NCBI GenBank assembly: GCA_013415575.1
Contig: JAAEES010000125.1
Coordinates: 1 to 5,997, forward strand
From: Methanomicrobiales archaeon
GTDB lineage: Archaea; Halobacteriota; Methanomicrobia; Methanomicrobiales; Methanospirillaceae
Length of the DNA stretch: 5,997 nt
Direction: 5' to 3'
In this document: positions 1 through 5,682 of the stretch, piece by piece
How positions within the stretch are numbered: the stretch's first letter is position 1
Layout: every line of letters starts with the position of its first letter
Position numbers and translations under genes: made by a program
The notes under the pieces: model-generated
What the model was told of the DNA's origin: nothing
What the model saw: the letters and a program-made list of their open reading frames with translations, nothing else
Database searches by the model: none

Positions 1-23
1 AGAAGGCTACATCCGGGAAGCAT

Positions 24-494
24 ATGATCAAACGATACGGTGCCATTCACCCTCTGCCGGATGCAGCCTGCCAACCGGAGAGGGATCGTGAGTACAGAAT
101 CATTTTCAGCATCACCAGGCCGCCCGGAAGCGGGAATGAAAACTCCCCGGGTTTCCTGCATGTCGCTCGCACCGTAAATGCACTCGAATTGGGCGGGGTG
201 CCACCGGAGCACCAGCACCTGGTGGCAATCGTCCACGGGAAAGCAACACCGGCAGTTCTCTCTGACCCGGCATACTGGAGAGCATTCGGCAGGGCAAACC
301 CGGATTCCGATCTCATCCGAGAGCTTGCAGAACACAGTGTGGACATCTGCGTCTGCGGACAAGCGTTTCTCAACCGGGGATTCCGGAAGCATGATCTCAA
401 CCAGGACGTCACCCTCGCCTTGTCAGCACTAACCGTGCTTCCGACCTACCAGCTGAAGGGCTACGCCCTGATGACGTACGAAGAAGGAGCATGA
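24..494 (+). CDS. DsrE/DsrF-like sulfur-relay family protein
   Basis: The 156-residue product looks like the DsrE/DsrF-like family of small alpha/beta proteins, some members of which carry persulfide sulfur on a cysteine. The order of motifs fits: a YGAIHPLPDA opening (5-14), a first strand EYRIIFSI (23-30), a helix with NALELGGVPPE (52-62), the strand LVAIVHGKA (66-74), NPDSDLIREL (92-101), and VDICVCGQ (106-113), whose Cys111-Gly-Gln matches the conserved cysteine of the family. It ends with LSALTVLPTYQLKGYALMTY (133-152). The exact substrate cannot be told, and no DsrC, DsrF or TusA partner is visible in the window. The ATG at 24 directly precedes the conserved core, but the frame is open upstream to the window edge and no good ribosome binding site is seen, so a longer N-terminus (relatives often have a signal peptide) is possible. 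It converges on the tautomerase gene. Confidence 0.8.
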   Translation: MIKRYGAIHPLPDAACQPERDREYRIIFSITRPPGSGNENSPGFLHVARTVNALELGGVPPEHQHLVAIVHGKATPAVLSDPAYWRAFGRANPDSDLIRELAEHSVDICVCGQAFLNRGFRKHDLNQDVTLALSALTVLPTYQLKGYALMTYEEGA

Positions 495-533
495 AACGCT
501 CATCCCGGGTCTGAGCCCTCAATCCAATTCATT

Positions 534-543
534 AAAAAAGAAA
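534..543 (-). terminator. T-rich transcription terminator after the tautomerase gene
   Basis: On the minus strand, 17 nt past the tautomerase stop codon, there is a T-tract (TTT, C, then six T). Archaeal RNA polymerase commonly terminates at such oligo-T stretches without a strong hairpin. The tract lies in the 65-bp gap between two converging genes, where a terminator is expected. No convincing stem precedes it, and none is seen for the rightward gene. Confidence 0.45.
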
Positions 544-559
544 GCCCCTGTATCTCCTT

Positions 560-745
560 TTATCCCTCAGACAACAGCTTCCCCGAGAGGGCGATATTCT
601 CCTTGTCAAGCTCGTGGATAAGGATGGTCAACCGCTCTACCGGGACTCCGAGCACAGTGGTAACTGACCGGGCGATCTCTTCGGTGAGCTTCTTTTTCTG
701 CTCGTAGCTCCGTCCTTTGGCAATGGTGATGGTCACAACTGGCAT
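560..745 (-). CDS. 4-oxalocrotonate tautomerase family protein
   Basis: A 61-residue protein (60 after Met removal) of the 4-OT/DmpI tautomerase family, small beta-alpha-beta enzymes that assemble as oligomers and use an N-terminal proline to move a proton between enol and keto forms. The start was placed at the ATG at 745 because it gives MPVVTI, exposing the catalytic Pro1; an open extension of 32 codons upstream would bury it. Aligned without gaps to the classical Pseudomonas enzyme from memory, it keeps Pro1, GRS with Arg11, EQK (14-16) and Gly54. Position 39 is Thr instead of Arg and position 50 is Ile instead of Phe, so it probably acts on a different substrate from 4-oxalocrotonate. 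It lies 43 nt downstream of malic enzyme on the same strand and likely shares its transcript. No clear ribosome binding site is seen. The physiological substrate is unknown. Confidence 0.85.
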   Translation of the reverse strand: MPVVTITIAKGRSYEQKKKLTEEIARSVTTVLGVPVERLTILIHELDKENIALSGKLLSEG

Positions 746-788
746 GAGGAAAAGGTAGGGTTCCGGGAGGTATGAAACCTGCCGGTTT

Positions 789-2003
789 TCACCTGATATC
801 CCGGGCAACGCCCGAGGCGACGGCCGCTTCCCGCACGGCATCGGCCACCGCCTTCACCACGTGGTGATCGAGCACCGCGGGCATGATGTGCTCCCGGTTC
901 GGCTTCTTCACGTAGCCGGCGAGGGCATGCGCCGCGGCGACTTTCATCTCATCGGTGATCCGTTCGGCGCAGGCATCAAGCGCCCCCCGGAAGACCCCGG
1001 GGAAGGCGAGGGCATTGTTGATCTGGTTCGGGAAGTCACTCCGCCCTGTCCCGACGATGAAGGCCCCGGCGTCCCGGGCGACGTCGGGCATCACTTCGGG
1101 GACGGGATTTGCCATGGCAAAGACGATGGGACGGTCGTTCATCCGCCGAATCATTTCCCCGCTGACGATACCCGGTGCTGATACTCCGATGAAGACATCG
1201 GCCCCTTCCAGGGCATCGGCGAGGGTCCCGGTCCGGCCGGAGCGGTTGGTCTCGTCAGCGAGGATAAACTTGTACTTGTTGGCATAGAGGCCTTTCCGGT
1301 CCCGGTGAATGATTCCCTGGGTGTCGCAGACGATGATGTCCCTGACCATGGTGCAGACCTCCGGGTTGTACCCAATGCACTTCAGCAGCCGGGTGATCGC
1401 GTAGCCTGCCGCTCCGGCCCCGGAGACCACGATCCGGAGGTCCGCAAACTCCTTTCCCGAGACCCGGCAGGCATTGAGCAGGGCGGCAAGCACGGTGATG
1501 GCTGTCCCGTGCTGGTCATCGTGCATCACCGGGATGCCGATGTCCTGGAGGGCCTCCTCCACTTCGAAGCACTTGGGAGCGGCGATGTCTTCGAGGTTGA
1601 TTCCCCCGAAGACCGGGGCGATGTTCCGGACCTCGTCCACGAAATCGGTGTGGTAGCTCTCAAAGCAGATGGGGAAAGCATCGATCCCGGCGAACTTCTT
1701 GAAGAGCAGCGCCTTTCCCTCCATCACCGGGATGGCCGCATACCCCCCGATATTCCCGAGGCCGAGCACGGCCGAGCCGTCGCTCACGATGGCCACGGTG
1801 TTTGACTTCAGGGTGTAGCGCCAGGCCATATTCCGGTCCTTCTGGATGGCCCGGCAGACCTCGGCAACACCCGGAGTGTAGGCCAGAGAGAGGTCTTTCC
1901 GCGTCTCGACCGGAACTTTCGCCTTTATCTCGATTTTTCCCCGGTGCTGTTCATGGAGCTCGAGGGATTCCTGGTAGAGGTTATTCCGTTCTTTCTCATC
2001 CAT
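789..2003 (-). CDS. NAD-type malic enzyme (oxidative decarboxylation of malate)
   Basis: A 404-residue malic enzyme of the compact prokaryotic/archaeal type, converting malate plus NAD(P)+ to pyruvate, CO2 and NAD(P)H in the cytoplasm. The N-terminal catalytic domain has YTPGVA with the general-acid Tyr42, SDGSAVLGLGNIG (74-86), MEGKALLFK with catalytic Lys97, INLEDI (135-140) and HDDQHGTA (161-168) with metal-binding Glu138, Asp139 and Asp163. The C-terminal Rossmann domain has SGAGAAG (194-200) and Asp227 at the end of the second strand, which suggests NAD over NADP (inference). NPVPE (299-303) and RSDFPNQINN (321-330) close the substrate site. The ATG at 2003 was chosen because it has a GGTGA ribosome binding site and begins where the family usually begins. 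The frame stays open upstream, and the ATG at 2060 (423 residues) is an alternative with a GGAG-like site. In a methanogen the enzyme could supply pyruvate or reducing power. The tautomerase gene follows it. Confidence 0.95.
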   Translation of the reverse strand: MDEKERNNLYQESLELHEQHRGKIEIKAKVPVETRKDLSLAYTPGVAEVCRAIQKDRNMAWRYTLKSNTVAIVSDGSAVLGLGNIGGYAAIPVMEGKALLFKKFAGIDAFPICFESYHTDFVDEVRNIAPVFGGINLEDIAAPKCFEVEEALQDIGIPVMHDDQHGTAITVLAALLNACRVSGKEFADLRIVVSGAGAAGYAITRLLKCIGYNPEVCTMVRDIIVCDTQGIIHRDRKGLYANKYKFILADETNRSGRTGTLADALEGADVFIGVSAPGIVSGEMIRRMNDRPIVFAMANPVPEVMPDVARDAGAFIVGTGRSDFPNQINNALAFPGVFRGALDACAERITDEMKVAAAHALAGYVKKPNREHIMPAVLDHHVVKAVADAVREAAVASGVARDIR

Positions 2004-2010
2004 GGTACCG

Positions 2011-2015
2011 TCACC
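2011..2015 (-). promoter_or_regulatory. Ribosome binding site of malic enzyme
   Basis: On the minus strand GGTGA lies 7 nt before the ATG at 2003. It matches the complement of the archaeal 16S rRNA 3' end (ATCACC) and decides this start over the open frame upstream. Confidence 0.6.
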
Positions 2016-2151
2016 GCATGCCCTGCATGAGAGTGCATCAGAACAGGAGACCAAAGGCATTTCGGTCTCTCCCGGTATACCCGAATGCCCGGGTTTCACA
2101 GGTTTTTTCCCAACCGGCCGGAATGGATACCCGGGGATTTCAGGAAGGCCA

Positions 2152-2159
2152 TAGTATTT
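2152..2159 (+). promoter_or_regulatory. Possible TATA box for the SpoIIAA-like gene
   Basis: TAGTATTT is the only AT-rich octamer shortly upstream of the rightward gene. It lies about 32-39 nt before the chosen ATG at 2191, so an archaeal start site some 25 nt downstream would leave a short leader. The match to the methanogen TATA consensus is only moderate and no clear BRE is seen. Confidence 0.25.
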
Positions 2160-2190
2160 GACCCCTCCCGTGAATCCTGTGATGATAGCC

Positions 2191-2559
2191 ATGATCGAAA
2201 AACTGCCCGGGAGTTCCGGAAAGATTCTCGCCTTCAGGCTCTTTGGAAAGCTGACCGAAGCAGACTACCGCGATACCCTCACTCCGGAAATCGAAAAAGC
2301 GCTGAAGGAGCATCCGAAGATCAGGGTCCTGTTCACCCTCGAGCGCTTTGAGGGGTGGACCGTCGGGGGAGCATGGGAAGACTTCACCTTTGCCCTGAAG
2401 CTCCCCAAAGTCGAGCGGATGGCCATGGTAGTGGATGCCTCCTGGGACGAGTGGATGACCTGGATCTTCAAAGGCTTCGCCACGCTCACCCAGACCGAGG
2501 TCCGGTTCTTCCGGCAGGACCGGAACCAGGAAGCCTGGGACTGGATCAGGGCAGAATAA
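2191..2559 (+). CDS. SpoIIAA-like (STAS superfamily) protein
   Basis: A 122-residue protein resembling the SpoIIAA-like family, a single-domain relative of STAS anti-sigma-antagonist proteins and of CRAL/TRIO-like lipid-binding folds. Typical features are the opening MIEKLPGSSG (1-10), the strand ILAFRLFGKLTEADY (12-26), a helix with PEIEKALKEHP (32-42), IRVLFTLERFEGW (44-56), and a late strand plus amphipathic helix VERMAMVVD (74-82) and WMTWIFKGF (88-96). Several tryptophans (56, 62, 85, 88, 91) are conspicuous. The ATG at 2191 was chosen because the family starts at MIE and because GTGAT at 2179-2183 stands 7 nt upstream as a ribosome binding site. ATG at 2182, or GTG/TTG codons further up to 2158, are alternatives. 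The biochemical role of the family is unsettled and no sigma-factor regulatory partner is nearby. Transcribed alone, divergent from malic enzyme. Confidence 0.8.
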   Translation: MIEKLPGSSGKILAFRLFGKLTEADYRDTLTPEIEKALKEHPKIRVLFTLERFEGWTVGGAWEDFTFALKLPKVERMAMVVDASWDEWMTWIFKGFATLTQTEVRFFRQDRNQEAWDWIRAE

Positions 2560-2573
2560 GGAGGGGGGGGTGT

Positions 2574-2593
2574 CTGACCCGGCACGGGGTCAG
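2574..2593. repeat. Perfect 7-bp hairpin downstream of the SpoIIAA-like gene
   Basis: CTGACCC (2574-2580) and GGGTCAG (2587-2593) form a perfect stem around a 6-nt loop, 14 nt past the stop codon and just after a run of eight Gs (2563-2570). No T-tract follows, so it is not a classical intrinsic terminator. It may stabilise the mRNA 3' end or be a protein-binding site. Confidence 0.5.
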
Positions 2594-2693
2594 CACCGGA
2601 AGGTTTGGGGAGCACGGGAAACCGCCAGGGACGATCTATCAGAGGATATGGGACTGGCGCTCCCCGGCAACTTTCCACCACAATTCAGTACTC

Positions 2694-2714
2694 ATGAATT
2701 CATAGAACCGGTTC
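2694..2714. repeat. Two abutting perfect 10-bp palindromes
   Basis: ATGAATTCAT (2694-2703) and GAACCGGTTC (2705-2714) are each perfect palindromes, separated by one base, about 70-90 bp upstream of the nuclease start. They could be adjacent operator sites for dimeric regulators. Single 10-bp palindromes are expected a few times by chance in a window this size, so only the tandem placement in non-coding DNA is notable. Confidence 0.35.
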
Positions 2715-2782
2715 CACTTCTGTGATAGTACCTCAATCAGAATACCCCGGTTTTTTCCCCGATGCCGCCGAAGAGATGAGAG

Positions 2783-3706
2783 ATGATATCCCGGTCATTT
2801 CCAGCACTCCTGTTCATTGCGCTCATTACAACGCTTCTTTTCACTGCAGGATGCACCATGCAGATCAATGACGGCGGGCAGGGGGGCACTGGTACGAAAC
2901 AGTTCTCCCCGGGAATCCCCTATCCGGCCCAGGCCGTCCGGGTCATCGATGGCGACACCCTCCGCGTTATGTTCCCGGACGGAAGCCAGGAGACGGTCCG
3001 GATTGTAGGGGTCGACACTCCAGAGGTTACCCCGGGGGGAAACGATCCGGACTCCTTTGCCGGGGTCACCGATCCCTGGTTTCTCTCGTCCTGGGGGGAG
3101 GAGGCCTCTGCCACCCTTCGCCGGGAGGTGGAGGGACAGGAAGTGACGGTCACCACCGACCGGGCGGCGGGAGAACGGGACCGGTACGGCAGGCTTCTTG
3201 CCTACCTCCATGCCGCTGACGGGACCGATATCGGCGAGCTGCTGCTCTCCCGGGGGCTGGCCCGGGTATACACCGCCGAATCCTTCTCCCGGAAAGAGCA
3301 CTACCTCGCCGTGCAGGAAGAGGCCGTACGGAAACGAATCGGTATCTGGAGCGGGATGACCCCCGCACCTCCCGGATCGGACGGGGTCTTCATCGCCAAT
3401 GTCCACTACGATGCAGCCGGCGACGACCGCACCAACCTCAACGACGAGTACATCACCCTGGAGAACGGCGGCGGCACTGTGGTCGCCCTCACCGGGTGGC
3501 AGATCCGGGACAGTGACGGATTCACGTACATCTTCACTGAAGGTTCCCTCAGCCCCGGCGGCGAAATCATCCTGCACACCGGTGGCGGATCAGATACCGG
3601 CACCGATCTCTTCATGGGCTCACCAGCCCCGGTGCTGAACAACGACGGTGATACCGTCACTCTCCATGACGCCGGCGGGACCGAAGTCTCACGGTTCGCG
3701 TGGTAA
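2783..3706 (+). CDS. Secreted lipoprotein nuclease: SNase-like domain plus lamin-tail domain
   Basis: A 307-residue predicted surface lipoprotein. Residues 1-23 form a signal peptide (hydrophobic ALLFIALITTLLF, 8-20) ending in a lipobox TAGC with Cys24 for lipid attachment. After a Gly/Thr-rich linker (about 30-45) comes a staphylococcal nuclease-like domain (about 48-192). It keeps all classical residues at the spacing of micrococcal nuclease: Asp56 and Asp58 in VIDGDT, Arg73, Asp78, Thr79 and Glu81 in VRIVGVDTPE, and Arg137 in DRYGR. An insertion lies around 82-103. Residues 201-307 form a lamin-tail domain: NDEYITLEN (220-228), LTGWQIRDSDG (236-246), LSPGGEIILHTG (256-267), VLNNDGDTVTLHDAGG (284-299), and a final RFAW. 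The family cuts DNA and RNA with calcium; here it would act outside the membrane. The lamin-tail domain is often an extracellular adhesion or binding module, but its ligand is unknown. It probably stands alone and converges on the polymerase gene. Confidence 0.92.
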   Translation: MISRSFPALLFIALITTLLFTAGCTMQINDGGQGGTGTKQFSPGIPYPAQAVRVIDGDTLRVMFPDGSQETVRIVGVDTPEVTPGGNDPDSFAGVTDPWFLSSWGEEASATLRREVEGQEVTVTTDRAAGERDRYGRLLAYLHAADGTDIGELLLSRGLARVYTAESFSRKEHYLAVQEEAVRKRIGIWSGMTPAPPGSDGVFIANVHYDAAGDDRTNLNDEYITLENGGGTVVALTGWQIRDSDGFTYIFTEGSLSPGGEIILHTGGGSDTGTDLFMGSPAPVLNNDGDTVTLHDAGGTEVSRFAW

Positions 3707-3749
3707 CACCATTGGGCCATGGACGAAAAACCACCACCGGGCACGCTAT

Positions 3750-4139
3750 TCACGGTTCGCCGGGAGGTGCCCCGGCCCGGGCCTCGTCGAGGGCGAACAC
3801 AACCTCGCTCCAGGCCTTGTCAAGGAGTCTCCGGTAGTAGCCGGCATCGAAGCGGGTCGCGTTCCAGTCGAGGGCCACCGACCAGGTCCGGGCATCGGTA
3901 ACCACGTAGCTCACCTCCATCCCGGGGAAGAGGTCGATCCCGGCGGCGGCACAGGCCGCGACCGCGGAGGCCTCAGGGCAATGGTGGGAGTACCGGAGCC
4001 TGCTGATCCGGCGGGAAATGGCCAGGTCCTTCGGGTCCGCCCCGGGGAGCCCGGCAACCGCCTCCCGGTACTGCTGCCGGACCCGGTCTGCACACGCCGT
4101 CAGCTCCTGCCGGTCTGCTGCGGCCTGCAGGGGTATCCC
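3750..4139 (-). pseudogene. C-terminal (thumb) part of the PolB2-like polymerase in another frame
   Basis: Read from about 4139 to the TGA at 3750-3752, this frame encodes some 129 residues that continue the polymerase. It contains YREAVAGLPGADPKDLAISR, then RISRLRY, EASAVAA, FPGMEVSYVVTDAR, and FDAGYYRRLLDKAWSEV. The PGM-x-V-x-YVV and YYR-x-LL-x-KAW-x-EV patterns are typical of the thumb of archaeal family-B polymerases. No start codon or ribosome binding site of its own is evident, and the frame is closed upstream by a stop at 4167-4169, so the switch must lie below that point. Rejoining the frames needs one base skipped (or two bases missing): 3750-5682 is 1933 nt, 644 codons plus one base, giving about 643 residues, a sensible length for a complete polymerase of this type. 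Confidence 0.8.
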
Positions 4140-5682
4140 CCCGGCGGGCCGCGATCCCCCGCACCTTCAGCTCCCCGGTGGAGAGGCGCCCGTAGTACCG
4201 GTTGTATGCGCCGAAGCCGTCAGGCATGGGGAGGAAGACGATCCAGTCGTAGGCATCGAGCGTGGTATGCAGATCGGTCTCCTGCTCGACCCGCTCCTTC
4301 AGCAGCGCTGCAGGCCCGCCCTGCACCCAGAGGCAGTCCACGATCCCGTGCAGGACGGAGAACCCGAGCTCCTCGGCGATGTCCTTGGTCCGGATCAGGA
4401 TCTCCCGGGCCTGCCCGGTGATCTTCTCGTGCACCTCGATCTGCCCGAACTTGGCGTTTTTGTACCCGGTGTACCCGAAGCAGGTCACGAGCATCCACTT
4501 GAGGATGGCGTCGATCCCGGTATACGAAGGGTCCTCTGCCTTCCGGGCCTTGCTCTCCTTCCGGAGGGAGAGGAGGGGGGCGAGCACCCCGGGCAGGAAA
4601 CCCGGCCGCTCAGGAGAGGCGAGGGTCTCGGGCGAGAGGTTGCAGGCCACGATAATGGAGGGGTAGAGGGAGGTGAAATCGATCTCGTACACCTGCTCGT
4701 ACAGGCCCGGGACCGGCTGGAACATCATCCCGCCCCGGTCAGCAGCCTTCAGCTCGTCGAATCGCCGCACGCACTCGGGGTCGCTCTTCCGGAAAGGGAT
4801 GGCGATGTCCTGCCGGAGGGCCTCGTAGACCTCGTAGGCCGAGATCAGGGTCCCTGAGGTGAACCGGGCGGTGAGGTTCGGGGAAAGCCCGGTGAGCCGG
4901 GCACCGAGGATGATGCCCGCAAGGCCGCTCTCCCGGTAGTGGAAGCTCTGGGTGGTGTCGACCAGGACCCTCCCGTCTGGTATGAGCGACCCTGCCCGGT
5001 ACTCGGTCTTCCCGTAGCTCCAGTACGATTTCTGTGCCATCTTCCGGTACCTCCCGCTCCGTGAGAATGGAAGCACCACTCCCTCCTTCCGGGCCGCCGA
5101 AAGAAGCCGGGGCAGCCAGAGGTCCGAGCGGGAGAAGAGCACGATGTCGGGATCGCAGGACTCCAGGAGATCGGCGAGGTCGGCGAAAACGGTCCGCCCG
5201 GGACCCCCGAGCCGTTCGCGGCGGTCATGGATCACCGCGATCGAGCGGAACGCCTCACCGTCGAAGGGGTTGCCGTCCACCTCCACCGTGAGGGTGCGGA
5301 AGGGGATCGGGAAGTCCAGGGAGAACCGCGACTCCCCCTCACCACAGCAGGGGACCCGCCCCAGCCCGGCCAGGTACCGCTGGTCGAGCCGGACATCCAC
5401 GTTGTACAGCTGGGCGGCATACCCGGTCTGCCGCTCGATCGCCTCCGCGATATCCCGGCCGGCAGGGACCCTGTACCCGTTGCACTCACCGAAGATGGTG
5501 CGGAACGTGCACTCCTCTGCCCCGTACTCTGCTTCGAGCGCCTCCAGGAGCTCCCGGTGGAGGGGCGGGTCAGGCAGGTGGAGCAGGAAGGATGGGGCAA
5601 ACGGCACCGTGGTCCGCAGAGTCTTCCCCGCCGACCACTCCCAGATCTCGACCCCTTCCCGGTACCCGGTATCGATGATCAC
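3973..5682 (-). CDS. Diverged family-B DNA polymerase (PolB2-like), frame broken before the thumb domain
   Basis: Residues 1 to about 518 are a family-B DNA polymerase of an atypical archaeal type. The N-terminal region starts MIIDTGYREG; the exonuclease-like region (about 127-300) has lost its motifs (VEVDG at 133-137 in place of D-x-E, FSRSDLW at 183-189 in place of the N/D motif). Motif A is intact at DFTSLYPS (335-342). Motif B is K395-WMLVTCFG, with Val399, Thr400 and Phe402 where Asn, Ser and Tyr are usual. Motif C is HGIVDC (445-450), keeping only the second Asp (449). The KKxY region reads NRYYG (494-498). These features recall the archaeal PolB2 group reported as inactivated, with a Sulfolobus member linked to damage-induced mutagenesis. 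From about residue 519 the frame is nonsense (Gly/Pro/Arg-rich tail to the stop at 3973), while the thumb continues in another frame. The start is GTG at 5682, overlapping the upstream stop by 1 nt. Confidence 0.85.
   Translation of the reverse strand: MIIDTGYREGVEIWEWSAGKTLRTTVPFAPSFLLHLPDPPLHRELLEALEAEYGAEECTFRTIFGECNGYRVPAGRDIAEAIERQTGYAAQLYNVDVRLDQRYLAGLGRVPCCGEGESRFSLDFPIPFRTLTVEVDGNPFDGEAFRSIAVIHDRRERLGGPGRTVFADLADLLESCDPDIVLFSRSDLWLPRLLSAARKEGVVLPFSRSGRYRKMAQKSYWSYGKTEYRAGSLIPDGRVLVDTTQSFHYRESGLAGIILGARLTGLSPNLTARFTSGTLISAYEVYEALRQDIAIPFRKSDPECVRRFDELKAADRGGMMFQPVPGLYEQVYEIDFTSLYPSIIVACNLSPETLASPERPGFLPGVLAPLLSLRKESKARKAEDPSYTGIDAILKWMLVTCFGYTGYKNAKFGQIEVHEKITGQAREILIRTKDIAEELGFSVLHGIVDCLWVQGGPAALLKERVEQETDLHTTLDAYDWIVFLPMPDGFGAYNRYYGRLSTGELKVRGIAARRGDTPAGRSRPAGADGVCRPGPAAVPGGGCRAPRGGPEGPGHFPPDQQAPVLPPLP

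Larger units (their letters stand above)
2004..2190. promoter_or_regulatory. Divergent intergenic region with several inverted repeats
   Basis: This stretch separates the divergent malic enzyme and SpoIIAA-like genes, so both promoters should lie here. It contains an inverted repeat GAGACC (2047-2052) / GGTCTC (2064-2069) with an 11-nt spacer, the perfect palindrome GGTATACC (2074-2081), and CCCGGG (2088-2093). A T-run follows at 2103-2108. The repeats sit where an operator for malic enzyme could be, but the site is unproven. No strong TATA box for the leftward gene is visible, although CGAAA on the minus strand near 2059-2063 resembles a BRE core. A longer malic enzyme N-terminus (start at 2060) would overlap the left part. 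Confidence 0.4.
2560..2782. other. Non-coding stretch between SpoIIAA-like and nuclease genes
   Basis: No credible gene was found here on either strand, and no tRNA-like T-arm. It holds the hairpin at 2574-2593, the paired palindromes at 2694-2714, and a run of six Ts at 2751-2756 that might end the upstream transcript. The nuclease promoter should lie in the right half, but no strong TATA box stands out. Confidence 0.5.

Noticed and set aside
775..788. AAACC/GGTTT mini-hairpin between malic enzyme and tautomerase genes
   Set aside because: The stem is only 5 bp with a 4-nt loop and lacks a following T-tract on the transcribed strand; it could occur by chance.
746..841. N-terminal extension of the tautomerase (32 codons)
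   Set aside because: It would overlap the malic enzyme end and bury the catalytic Pro1, which must be N-terminal in this family.
2602..2623. GGTTT/AAACC inverted repeat with a 12-nt loop
   Set aside because: It is too short and loosely spaced to support a structure beyond chance.
2600..2782. Possible tRNA or small RNA gene in the gap
   Set aside because: No T-arm consensus, cloverleaf pairing or other RNA signature could be found by eye.
2795..3577. Long open frame on the minus strand opposite the nuclease gene
   Set aside because: It lies antisense to a gene with clear domain motifs, shows no recognisable protein features, and is the kind of shadow frame expected in GC-rich coding DNA.
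3709..3722. CCAT/ATGG inverted repeat between the converging nuclease and polymerase genes
   Set aside because: A four-base stem without a T-tract is too weak to be called a bidirectional terminator.
4018..4857. Long open frame on the plus strand opposite the polymerase
   Set aside because: It is antisense to recognised polymerase palm motifs and has a Gly/Pro/Glu-rich composition without any family signature.
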